Below, one piece after another: positions 12,150 to 22,131 of a stretch of 38,407 nt of DNA. The notes beneath the pieces were generated by a model. It was not told the origin of the DNA and did no database searches. It saw nothing but the letters and a program-made list of their open reading frames with translations. This DNA comes from Schoenoplectus triqueter (taxonomy: Eukaryota; Streptophyta; Magnoliopsida; Poales; Cyperaceae), in assembly GCA_964058805.1 (NCBI GenBank), contig CAXKVV010000846.1, positions 1-38,407 of the forward strand. Direction: 5' to 3'. Every line of letters begins with the position of its first letter. Position 1 is the first letter of the stretch. Both the position numbers and the translations under genes were made by a program.

Positions 12150-12527
12150 CCAGTATTGGACAACTTTCTTCACAAGAACAAATGCACCAGGCATAATCGC
12201 ACACAAAACATTCTCCATTAAACAGAGACACTTGACACAAACATGAAAGAAAGGCACTAACCGCTTGGCAGAGACCAATTGTGGTTGTAGACTTCCCCTT
12301 CTCCAAGGGGAGTCGGGGTACAACATGTAATGCCCATCTTCCGACCCCGTAGTTCGTCAAGCACCGATGAAAGCACCTAGCAATTCAATCATTTGTCAAG
12401 ATCATGACGAATTAAGAAAAGAAAGCAAAACATTGAAATGAGAAAGAAAGGAGAAATCCATAACATAGCTTCAACCTTGGCCTTGTATTTCCCATACAAA
12501 TCGTAGTGAGAAAGCGACTTTACTGGC
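12150..12527 (-). pseudogene. Formate-tetrahydrofolate ligase, 5' fragment, decayed
   Basis: This is a partial copy of the cytosolic one-carbon enzyme that ligates formate to tetrahydrofolate using ATP. Three exon pieces are in gene order on the minus strand. 12476 to about 12527 encodes SHYDLYGKYKAK. 12262-12376 encodes VLSSVLDELRG, then TPTPLGEG, then KSTTTIGLCQA. About 12150-12189 encodes GAFVLVKKVV. They match the N-terminal region of plant FTHFS, including its ATP-binding P-loop GEGKST. Introns are kept between the pieces (donors AAG|GTTGAA and GCG|GTTAGT), so this is a DNA-level copy and not a retrocopy. The GEGKST motif is broken by one extra G in a G run near 12298-12303, which shifts the frame. 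The acceptor before the third piece looks lost, and nothing after KKVV is present. Confidence 0.85.
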
Positions 12528-12735
12528 ACAAGAAAGTAAAGGGTCTCCTCTGAGACTCATCTGAAGAAGGGACACACCGAGGATGATTCCCGAACAGGAA
12601 AAGAAGAAGCGACTTTACTGACGCAAGGGTTTCCTTTGAAACTCATCGCCTCGTCGCCATTGTTGAATTCTGCGTCCGAACTTCGGAATGAAAAACCATG
12701 AAGGGGAAAGTAAGATTGTAAAGTGGGAGAGGTAC
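12528..12735 (-). repeat. Small duplication next to the ligase fragment
   Basis: GCGACTTTACTGGCACAAG (from about 12514) followed by GGTCTCCTCTGAGACTCATC is matched by GCGACTTTACTGACGCAAG (about 12609) followed by GTTTCCTTTGAAACTCATC. So about 45 bp is repeated roughly 95 bp apart, with one copy touching the first ligase exon. The rest shows no gene. Confidence 0.5.
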
Positions 12736-12780
12736 CGTATAAAGAAACCCAGGAGATCCTTCGTGATCTGGTGGCTCCAT
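12736..12780 (-). CDS. Possible first exon with ATG of an unknown gene
   Basis: On the minus strand a pyrimidine-rich leader (CTCTCTCTATATCCTCCCC) leads to an ATG at 12780. It encodes MEPPDHEGSPGFLYT and runs straight into a GT donor (ACG|GTACCTC) after exactly 15 codons, phase 0. The GC-rich sequence just upstream (12800-12880) looks like a plant promoter or leader. No following exon could be joined with certainty. The formate-tetrahydrofolate ligase fragment lies about 200 bp downstream, either in its intron or as a chimeric continuation. Confidence 0.35.
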
Positions 12781-12999
12781 GTTCCGAGGGGAGGATATAG
12801 AGAGAGAGGTGTTAACCGCTGAAAGAGCAGCGTCGCCAGGAAAGGAGTGCTGTCAGCGGGAGGAAGCGCGCGCGGAGGAAAAAAAAATCATATTTATCAG
12901 GGGAAAAGGGTATCGGGGAGCAGAAGAGGCGACAGAGATTGTCAGGGGAAAATAACAAAAAAGATATAAAATAACAAAAAATTTAAAAAATATATAAAA

Positions 13000-13420
13000 T
13001 TTGATTTCTAAAGTATTTTAATATGAGATTATGTTCAATGGTTGGATTGGTCATTTGAAATTATAAGTTTGAGATACAGACGCGAAGTACGAAAGATTTA
13101 GATTCTTCATATTGAATACTTATAGGGTACAAAATTTTAGAGTGTTTTAAGTTTTTTAACTCATTATTTTTAATTTTTAAAAATAATGTATAAAAATTAA
13201 ATATTTTATTATTATTTGAGAGTTGATTTTTAAAAATTAAAAAGAGTAATTTAGAAAACTTAAAACACCTTAATTTTTGTATTCCATAAGACTTTCATAT
13301 GAAGAATTTAATGAGAGTGATAAATTAAAATTTGAAAATAATTTGATATATTTTTTGAGCTAGAATCGCGAAGGATCTATCATGATACAAAGCTATTAGT
13401 CCCTGAAGAATGTAAATAAA
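13000..13420. mobile_element. Foldback (inverted-repeat) element, AT-rich
   Basis: The inner arms 13125-13184 and about 13227-13286 are inverted copies. GGGTACAAAATTTTAGAGTG on the left pairs with the complement of the segment ending ACCTTAATTTTTGTATTCC. TGTTTTAAGTTTT and TTTTTAATTTTTAAAAAT are shared. The symmetry continues outward: GATTCTTCATATTGAATACT on the left pairs with the right flank ending TTTCATATGAAGAATTT. No coding capacity. A related element is at 36330-36720. The outer ends and target duplication are not defined. Confidence 0.6.
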
Positions 13421-14281
13421 CACATGTACAATTATCAAAAAATGAATACAAGAATGATTAGAAATTTTGTTTCATAGAAAATTCTCATTAAATGGAGTTC
13501 TCCATTTATGAACAGTGTACTCATAGCCATATCAATTGACGAAATTGATCAGTTTTGAATATAAATGGATAAGTTCGGATTTCACATTTATCATTGTTAA
13601 ATATTTTAATCATTCACATAAACTATTAACCATATATATAATCAAGATATAAGATATGAATAGCCTTTGGGATTTGAAAAATTCTGATGGCCACATAAAC
13701 TATTAGCCATTTACAAAGCCTATTGATTATCAAACCTTTAAAAATTCATGTTAGCTAAACTTCAAGATACCGATTGATCATAAAGTCGGTAAATCTGCCA
13801 ATAAATAAGCATATGTAGTAATGTTTTCGATCCATCCAAAATTAAGATATATATCGCGTATACAAGTGTAATTTCAGAGTTTTCAAAATAAAATATACTT
13901 TCAAATTTTCAGTATTTTGTTTGCTTTTCTTGATTTTTCCATTAAATTTTGAGAAACATTACTGTGTGGAGTAAAAAAACTCAACGATCAGCAGAGTTAT
14001 GTATTTCTAAAAATAAAAGAATGAAACTATGTATTTTTAAATTAAAGTAGTGATTTTGAGAATAGAGATTTTAATCTAAAGTATAATTTGAATAGCAAGT
14101 TCGATGCGAAGTGACCCATTTGATCGTTAATAATAATGTTACTTTCTTCAAGGAATACGAAAGCATGTACATCATTTAGAAATCAAGTTATACAAAATAT
14201 CTTACTATCTTAAAAAGCATTTAAGGACATAAATACCCTTCAGCAAACCGTTCAGATTAAAAATAAAAAAAAAATCAACGA
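13421..14281. other. AT-rich intergenic DNA, nothing recognised
   Basis: No open frame, repeat family or transposon end could be supported on either strand. Confidence 0.4.
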
Positions 14282-14960
14282 ATGAGATGTAATCGGAACG
14301 TAACTCTCTCCTTTCTCTTATTCTCCAGTCTAATCCATATTTTTTTTCGCTGGATTCGCCTCGATCTTATCTCTCTTCTAAATCGCATCACCCATCGCCT
14401 CTTTCTCCACTCTGTTCTCTGTCACCTATGTCCTCCGAGACCTCTCTCCTTTCGCTTTGTGACGCTCTCTGATTTTTGAGAAAACTGCTAACCACGACGA
14501 CTGATGAATCACGATAGACTCTCTCCTCCTCTCCAGTGCGTCGCTCTTTTTTCGCTAGAATCGTGCTCTCTTCAAAACCGCCTCACTCTCTCAATCAAAA
14601 CAAGGCATCACTCCCTCCTCTGCTCTGTTCGAATCGGCGGCATCGCTCCGTCGGATCTCGCTGTAGTCTCTCTTCCCATTCCACTCTCACCCCTCTGCGG
14701 AAGCCCCATCACCTCCTCCCTTTCTCTGTCTCAGCCGGTTCTCTCCACTCCGCTCTCCATCGCCGCTCAAGGCACAATGATCCACGGTGATTCAATGCGA
14801 ATTGAAATCGCTTGATTGGTACTCTCTATTTTTTTTTTTTGACTTTCGTGGGTTCACTTAGATTCCCCTATTTCCAGTATCATCTTTTTTACCTTCTCGC
14901 TCCTCCATTTTTTCTTCTACTATTTTCCTTTCTCTTTGAATTTGTCTCACCTCTCCTAAG
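14282..14960 (+). other. Pyrimidine-rich tract, leader-like
   Basis: About 600 bp is strongly enriched in C and T on the plus strand (CTCTCCTTTCTCTTATTCTCC and similar) in an AT-rich neighbourhood. It gives overlapping open frames rich in Ser, Leu and Pro with no recognised motif. The composition resembles a plant 5' leader. It may be the leader of the lost transposon gene whose last exon is at 17902-18155, or captured host sequence. Confidence 0.3.
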
Positions 14961-16189
14961 CTTTACCATTCAAGTAGGTGAGGCGGTATAATATGGAAAG
15001 TTTTTCCTCTCGGCCGGTGCCTTCATGAAGGAGGAAGCCAAAAAATGAGATTCTTGCCGAATTCGAGTTTGCTGCTCCAACCTTATAAGTTTTTGGTAAA
15101 CGTATACGTTTGGGTTCTGTGAATTTGGTAATACAGAAAACTAAATCTTTCCTCTTAAAGCAGTTTGGAATTATAAAATTTGTAAGCGTTGTTTATGTTA
15201 ATTTTACACTATTGCCGGCTTGCCAGTAGTGTAATTTGTTCTAGCTTTTGCTGCCAAAGTATTCAGTTTTCAGAAGTGAAGCAAGTTCAACGTTTAGTGC
15301 CCACTTCCCAACAAGAAAGAATTAATCTGTGTTTCACATCACATAATTATTAATCATGTGTCTTACTATATATGATTATACTTGGATCTCAGTAATAACC
15401 TAAGATTTGTATTCGTTTTTTAGTTTGATAAGGTTTTAATGTTCATTACACTGGTTGCTACTAAAAGGTTTTAATGCTGAGACCATTAATTGGGAAATAG
15501 CAACCCTTTATTTTACATTTAACTTGGTTAAAATTAAATTATGATGATTAGAGTGCTGATACAAAAATATGTGCGAGATTGGGTGTTAGAAGTTGTGTGC
15601 CAATTTCTATTTTGAAGCCTGGTGCAATGAAATTGGCTCGATTGCAAAAAATCTAATAATAAAGTATTGTTAGTCTTTTCCATTTATAACCTAGATTATT
15701 CTGTTTGTATTGTATTGTTAGAAAACAAAGGTCAATGTCAAGCATGAGATAGCATGTGTGCTAAATTATGTTGCTCCTATTGTTGAAATAGAAGCTTGGT
15801 ACTTGCATACTAATAACAATTACAATCTAATATATTTTGTATTTTGATGTCAAGCCACTCGGCACTGTTTTTGTATTATGTTGCTCTATTATTTGTCATG
15901 ATATCCCTCCACATCAAATGCTATTTCTCAAAAAAAAAAAAAATCTTGAATAGCTAGCTATTTCTTATGCCAGCAGCAGTTGTTTTAACCATTTTTTTTT
16001 GTAGAAGCCATTAAGACAAATTGAGAAAAAAATTGTTTGTTAAGAAACAACGATGCAAGGAAGGAGCATCTACAATCACAAACCAGTGTCTCCCAATGCC
16101 CTGATGCTATCTTACCAAATAACAAACAACCAGGTATTAATTTGCTATAAAGTTTGTACTTTAAGTAAACACAGCCAATAAGAAATATT
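14961..16189. other. Non-coding DNA upstream of the 360-bp array
   Basis: No exon or domain is recognised. Possibly interior sequence of the Helitron remnant that ends further right. Confidence 0.35.
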
Positions 16190-17720
16190 TAATATTTCTT
16201 TTGTACTGTATATCTCAAATTTTAAACTTAAGTTTTGTTTGACATATAAAAGATGAATATGAAATAATATTTTATTGTCATTTTTTGGAAAATACAGTTT
16301 TTTTTACTGGTTGTTGTTTCAGTGGCACTGTTTTTGGGATTTTTTTTGTAAAAAATGTGTGAATGATACATTAATGTTTTTTAACAGCTTTATTATAAAA
16401 AATGTCAGGAGCAACTTTCATTTTGAAGAACTTCTAATTTGAATTTGTTTTGATAGAGTTTTAGGCAAGAGTTAAACTGGGGATTAAATAACTATCAATA
16501 CTAATCAGTATATTTGGAGGCCTTAAACATCATATTTTTCTTTGAAATTTTAAATTTAAGCTTTGTTTACCATATAAAATATGAATATGAAATAATATTT
16601 TAGTGTTATTTTTACGAAAATACATAATTTCTTACTGGTATTTGTTTTAGCAGAGATAAATCAAGTTTAGTGGCACTATTTTTGGGATTTTTTTTGGTAA
16701 ACAAACTTGTGAATGACACATTTTTTTTAACAAATTTATTAGAAACCATGTGAGGAGAAACTTTTATTTTTAGAAGTTTTTAATTTGAATTTTTTAACAC
16801 AGATTTAAGCTAAATTTTGTTAAAGGGTTAATCTGGGTATTAACAAACTATCAATTCTAATCAGTCAATTTGATGGTCTTAAACATAATATTTTGATTTG
16901 AAAATTTAAACTTAAGCTTTGTTTACCATATAAAATATGAATATGGAATAATATTTTAGTGTCATTTTTACGAAAATACATAATTTCTTACTGGTATTCG
17001 TTTTAGCAGATAATAAATCAAGTTCAGTGACACTGTTTTTGGGATATTTTGTAAAAAAACATGTGAATGACGCATTAATTATTTTTAAAAAATTTATTAG
17101 AAACCATGCCAGGAGCAACTTTGATTTTTAGGAGTTTTTAATTTAAATTTGTTTTAACACAGATTTAGGCTAATTTTTGTGAAAGGGTTAATCTGGGTAT
17201 TAAAGAAATGTCAATACTAATCAATCAATTTGAAGGTCTTAAGCATAATATTTTGATTTGAAATTTTAAACTTAAATTTTATTTACCATATAAAATATGA
17301 ATATGCAATAATATTTTACTGTCATTTTTACGAAAATATACAATTTCTTACTGGTATTTGTTTTAGCAGATAATAAATCAAGTTCAGTGGCACGAATTTT
17401 GGGATATTTTTTGTAAAAAAAAACGTGTGAATGAGGCATTAATTTTTTTTTAACAAATTTATTAGACACCATGTCAGCAGCAACATTGATATGCAGAAAT
17501 TTTTAATTTGAATTTGTTTTAACACAGATTTAGGCTAATTTTTGTTAAAGGGTTAATCTAGGGATTAAAGAACTTTCAGTACTAATCAGTCAATTTGAAA
17601 GTCTTAAATATAATATTTTGATTTGAAATTTTAAACTTAATCTTTATTTAACATATAAAATATGAATGTGAAATAATAATTTAGTGCTATTTTTTAAAAT
17701 ATCCAGTTTATTAGTTTATT
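16190..17720. repeat. ~360-bp tandem repeat, about 4.3 copies
   Basis: The anchor word GAATATGAAATAATATTTTA or a near match starts at 16254, 16583, 16939, 17299 and 17664, giving periods of 329, 356, 360 and 365. Each unit holds the ordered words TTACTGGTATTTGTTTTAGC, AGTGGCACTGTTTTTGGGAT, GTGAATGA.GCATTAA, TTTATTAGAAACCATG, AGATTTAGGCTAATTTTTGT and TCAATACTAATCAGTCAATTTG. Copies 3 and 4 are closest to each other, and the first copy is shorter. Two similar short minus-strand frames (16912-17118, 17272-17472) are by-products of the repeat. The array ends about 180 bp before a helicase exon. Confidence 0.85.
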
Positions 17721-17901
17721 CGCAACAGATTGTAATTTGAAATGCTGAAGAGTATTTTGGCATTTTGAGAATATCTGTTTAAAATATTATTTAATCAAGA
17801 TTACAAACTCCTTAAGAAGGTTATTTGTGACAAAATTTATATTTAAAAGTTTTGATTTGAGACTATTTTAATTATGTTTAGAGTCTATTTTTATTCAACA
17901 G

Positions 17902-18155
17902 TGAAGAAGAAGAGGAAGTAGTTCCCCATCTGTCTTAGGTTTGCGATGACGATAAATAAAGCTCAAAGTCAGACAATACCACATGTTGGCGTGTACCTAC
18001 CTGAACCGGTCTTCTCACACGGGCAACTTTATGTGGCACTATCGAGAGGGACTTCTCGGGTGAATACAAAGGTCTTGGTGAAGTCAGTTGGTGGAATCCG
18101 TCAATACGAAGTTTACACATCAAATGTGGTGTACCAAGAGGTTCTGAAAGGTTGA
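17902..18155 (+). pseudogene. Helitron helicase, last exon, disrupted
   Basis: After a TTTTATTCAACAG acceptor the plus strand encodes the C-terminal end of a Helitron Rep/helicase (PIF1-like helicase, superfamily 1). FPICLRFAMTINKAQSQT is followed by GVYLPEPVFSHGQLYVALSR and then NTKVLVK, ending in TGA at 18153-18155. The AMTINKAQxQT and YVALSRG blocks are the late helicase motifs that handle DNA and nucleotide in this family. A TAG at 17919-17921 sits where the family usually has Gln before FP, so even this exon is broken. The Rep nuclease domain and the earlier helicase motifs were not found upstream, so this is a truncated remnant. Helitron 5' TC and 3' CTRR ends could not be placed. Confidence 0.85.
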
Positions 18156-18663
18156 TAAGGTAAAATAACATTTTATTTTATTTTTCATTCTTATGGTTGT
18201 TAAGGATATATTGAAATAAGCATGTATAATTAAATCCAACATTCTTCTGATGTAAAGCTTTTTTTGGTTGACATTATTAATACTTTTCTTTATTATACAG
18301 TTGAATTCAATATGCACCTTCCACTACATTTGTTGATCTACTGGTACATTTATTGTAGACTTAGAATTATAATAATTGCTTAATTCATTATGACTAGCTG
18401 ATATAGTGTCATTGACATCTAAGTACTTTATGAAGCTTCTTTGTGAAATTATAACTAGAATTCATTACATATTCTAATATTTTTGTTAAGGTAAGATTTA
18501 TCTGATTGTGTCAACCGTGTTTGCAGGACATCCCACATGTTATAACAGCACATCAAGAAGAGGAGATAAACCTCTATATGGTTGCTTTGATTTAGAGTTT
18601 TCTATGTGTGGAGGAGTCTCTTTTGGTTAGAGGAATTATTTTAGTTCTGGCTGCTGACATGGA
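18156..18663 (+). other. 3' flank of the helicase exon
   Basis: Non-coding. It probably belongs to the Helitron remnant or its host sequence, and it continues at 32066 if the outer LTR is removed. No hairpin followed by CTRR could be confirmed. Confidence 0.3.
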
Positions 18664-18739
18664 GTTTTTGTTAAACCGTGAAATTTAAATTAAGAAATAA
18701 AGATAATTAAGATAATGAATAAATTAATTTAACATAAAT

Positions 18740-19037
18740 TAGTAAATAACAATATAAATATATATATGTAATAAGAATAACAATAAATTCAATTTTAAAT
18801 TAAAATAAATAATAAATCAATAATTGGAATTTATATAATATAAAAGCTGACAATGATATAAACAATAATAGTAATTAAAATCATAATTAACATAAATCAT
18901 TATAAATTGATAAATAATATAAATTAACAATTAAAGAAATAGTGTATAGATACGAATATATAAATAATTAGATAGCTAGATCTGACAATAAATAAAAATG
19001 AAAAAAAATAAAATAAAATATATACATATATATATAG

Positions 19038-19078
<41 letters not shown>

Positions 19079-19085
19079 AATAAAT
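18740..19085. repeat. AT-rich low-complexity tract with (TAA)n and (AAAT)n
   Basis: AT-only words dominate. A perfect TAA/ATA microsatellite runs from about 19037 to 19070 and turns into AAAT repeats to about 19085. It lies within the proposed solo LTR. Confidence 0.8.
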
Positions 19086-19350
19086 ATTGTTACTATAATA
19101 AATAAATAAATCTATAATTAATTAGTTAATTAATTAGCTAAGAAAAAACTTGATTTATTAAAACATAAGTTTATAACTAAGAAATATAAATGGACTGATC
19201 CATTCAATTTGAAAAGCGATCAGACATTCAATGATCTATACGGTAACGGTCACAAAATATCAAAATCAAACCCATACATTAATTTCTTCTTTCATTTCCA
19301 ATAAAATTTGACTTTGGTTATTTTTCCTGCGGATTTTCCGCTAACCCTTG

Positions 19351-19893
19351 TAGGGCTGCAAGAAATATTCGAAGTTCGTAGTTCATTCGTGTTCGATTCG
19401 AAAAAAGTTTGAAAAAAGTTCGTTCGATTCTAGTTCGAAATTAATTTCAAATCAAACTGATTCGATTCGAAATTATATCGAATCAAACTCAAACCATAGT
19501 GAGTTTGTTCGAAATGTGTTCGTGAACTATTTTTGTTTGAATTTGTATTAATTATTTGATTGTTTGAGACTTTGAGTGGTATGAATTTATATAAAATTTA
19601 TTATTTTTTGTTGAATGAACTTTTAATTTTGTATGAATTTATATTAAATTGACATTTTTTATATTTTATTCTGTTATTTTGATATGAATTGTGAAATTTG
19701 TTCACCTAATAATTCTATTTCAAATTATTTACGAATCAAATCAAACAGTTCGAATATTTAACGAATCAAATTTCAAATAATGGTTTGAGTTCGAAACTGC
19801 CTATCTATTTCAAATCAAACTAGTTCGAAATAGATTTCAAATCAAACTCAAACACAAGTCAGTTCGTTCGTGTTCGATTCGTTTGCAGCCCTA
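19351..19893. mobile_element. Non-autonomous hAT-like element
   Basis: The termini TAGGGCTGCAA (19351) and TTGCAGCCCTA (19893) are exact inverted repeats of 11 bp. The flanks carry a perfect 8-bp target duplication, AACCCTTG (19343-19350 and 19894-19901), the size typical of hAT transposases. The 543-bp interior has no coding capacity. It is full of TTCGAA-, TTCGATTC- and TCAAATCAAAC-type subterminal words; TCGTGTTCGATTCG-type sequence occurs near both ends. It is inserted in the proposed solo LTR. A transposase from elsewhere would be needed for movement. Confidence 0.85.
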
Positions 19894-19901
19894 AACCCTT
19901 G

Positions 19902-21630
19902 AACCCTCCCGTGATCCTTGTCTTTTCGCTTCTCCCCTTTTTCCTCTCCCCGTCTGGCTAGTCCTAGGGAGGAAACCTCCCTTACTTTTCTCCCTTGATT
20001 TTCGATGGCATCCTCCCTCTCGCTTCCTTCCTGTTTTTCCTCGACAGTAAAAATCCAACCCTACCGACCACTTACCCTCTCTCTCGAAGAGCTCCTCTGT
20101 TGCATGTAACATATCGCCTCAGTCACCTCTCGCTTTCCGTTTTTCGCTTCCCTTTTCACCTCTCCTCTATATCGTCCCTTCAACCACCTCTAAGATCAAG
20201 CTCAACCCTGGCCTCCCTTACTGCCCTCCTCCCTGACCTTGTGCCCGAGCACCGCACCGTCCTCCCCTTTTATTTGCTGTTGCTCTTTGATTGTTGAAGC
20301 GGGCACAACCTCACCATTTATCGCCTCAGCTAGGGTGAGCCGATCTCAAAATCGAGCTGACCAAATCCCTCTCCTGGTGCTACTCGCGCTTGGTTGCCCC
20401 TCTTACCACCTTTTCGTTGACTGGCCAAAACAGGACTGACTACCCATTCTCCTCTTTGTGCCCCTCTTACCACCTTTTATCTAGGGCCGTGTGGGCTCTT
20501 CTATGTGCCGAGCTGAGCCTCGTGCTTGATTGGTTGTTGTTCTCTGTCATTGTGTTTTGAATCGGCAGCCGGCTGAGCCGTGCTGCCTCTGTTGCTTGCC
20601 TTATGCGTTGATTCGTTATGTGCCTTGGTACACTGGTACCAGTTGATATCAGTGAGGCGGGGCCTTAAGTTTGTGCTGGTATATGGCTGGGTTCTTGCTT
20701 GATCTGTGTTGACTGTCTGATATTGTTACATCTGCCCTAACTTTTGTGATGCCTAATTTATTGCCTTGACTGGCTTGTGTTATGGTGCATGGTGGTTGGT
20801 ATGCTAATTTGAGCCTAATTGAATTGCCATGTCTAATTTCTGGTATTTGGATTGATGTTGCACTGATCTGCCCCCTATCATCCCCGTTACTCTTGCTGGG
20901 ACTTGTTGCCTTGCGATTTTGTTCTGTTAATCGGGTTGATTCTGATCCTTGTCGGGTTTTCAATTTGGGCTTGGATAATATAAATGAATAATTGGAATAT
21001 GGCTAATTTCAGAGTTGGACCCTATTGGGCCCTAAGTTAAATTTGGGAAAATTGAAATGGAAATTTATGGTTAGGCCCATTCAAAACAATCAGGATTTAA
21101 CATCAAATATTGGGCCGCTAAATGATTCTCTAATATACTTAAAACCTAATTAGGATTAGCATTGATATAATTAAGGCCTAATAACTAAAAGTCTCAAGAT
21201 AATTAAATGGTCAATTTTAAAATATGACTAATTAATTGGAAGCCGCCCCAAAAGGTATGGAGGTATCCATAGACTAATATGTAAACTTTAAGAATCGGGA
21301 AATGATTATATTCCCCGACTGCCCCCGATTTCGGGATATCGGTGCATTGGCACCAATGATTTGGTAGTCAGCGTATGATCCCGAACATTAAAACACCAAC
21401 ACATTTAATTAAATAAAAATATTAATTAAATTTAAGTTTAATTGAATTTTTTTTCTTTTAATTTGAATTTTTATTTTTAATTCTAGTTATATATAATATA
21501 TTTTCTAATTAATAAAAATAATATTAAAATATAAAATGAGATATAATTAAAGAACATGATATAAATAATTAGGGATTATAAAATAATAAATAGAGTATAA
21601 TAATAATTTACAATATAACATATATATAAA
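19902..21630. other. Solo LTR interior: pyrimidine-rich, then AT-rich
   Basis: From 19902 to about 20300 the plus strand is CT-rich with leader-like composition. To about 21000 it has mixed composition with short chance frames. Then it turns AT-rich. No retroelement domain is seen, as expected for LTR sequence. The frames at 19995-20297, 20239-20439 and 20782-20991 lack motifs. Confidence 0.4.
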
Positions 21631-21960
21631 AATCAATTTCTCTATTTTAATAATTGAATAACAATAATTAATATATATAAATACTTAGTAATCAATTCAT
21701 CTATTTAATAATGAAATAATATTAATGAATATATAAATATATATATATATATATATTAATCAATTTCTCTATTTTTAATAATAATAATATTAATTATAAA
21801 GTATATATTAATCAATTTCTCTATTTTTAATTGATAAGAATAATAATATTATAATATATATATATATAGTAAAAAAATTTCTCTATTTTAAATTAATAAG
21901 AGTAATACTAAATATACTAAATACACAAATATTATATATTAATCAATTTCTCTATTCCTA
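21631..21960. repeat. Degenerate 52-69-bp tandem repeat
   Basis: The word AATCAATTTCTCTATTTT or a near match recurs at 21631, 21690, 21758, 21810, about 21872 and 21941, separated by AT-only spacers. Six units lie within the proposed solo LTR. Confidence 0.75.
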
Positions 21961-22131
21961 AATAACTAATTATTCTAATTATAAATTTAATTTAAATAAG
22001 TGATAATAATTAGTTAGCTAATTAATCAAATATAATTTAAATCAATTATATTAAATCAAAATAAATGTAATCTTAAAATACAAAATTAAATAGGATAATT
22101 TCAATTGAGGGTCCGGTATACCTTGACCAAA

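Noticed and set aside
14504..14815. 103-codon plus-strand frame in the CT-rich tract
   Set aside because: Ser, Leu and Pro content follows from the pyrimidine bias, and neighbouring frames are equally open.
18300..18663. Helitron 3' end (hairpin plus CTRR)
   Set aside because: I could not find a GC-rich hairpin directly before a CTRR word, so the boundary is left open.
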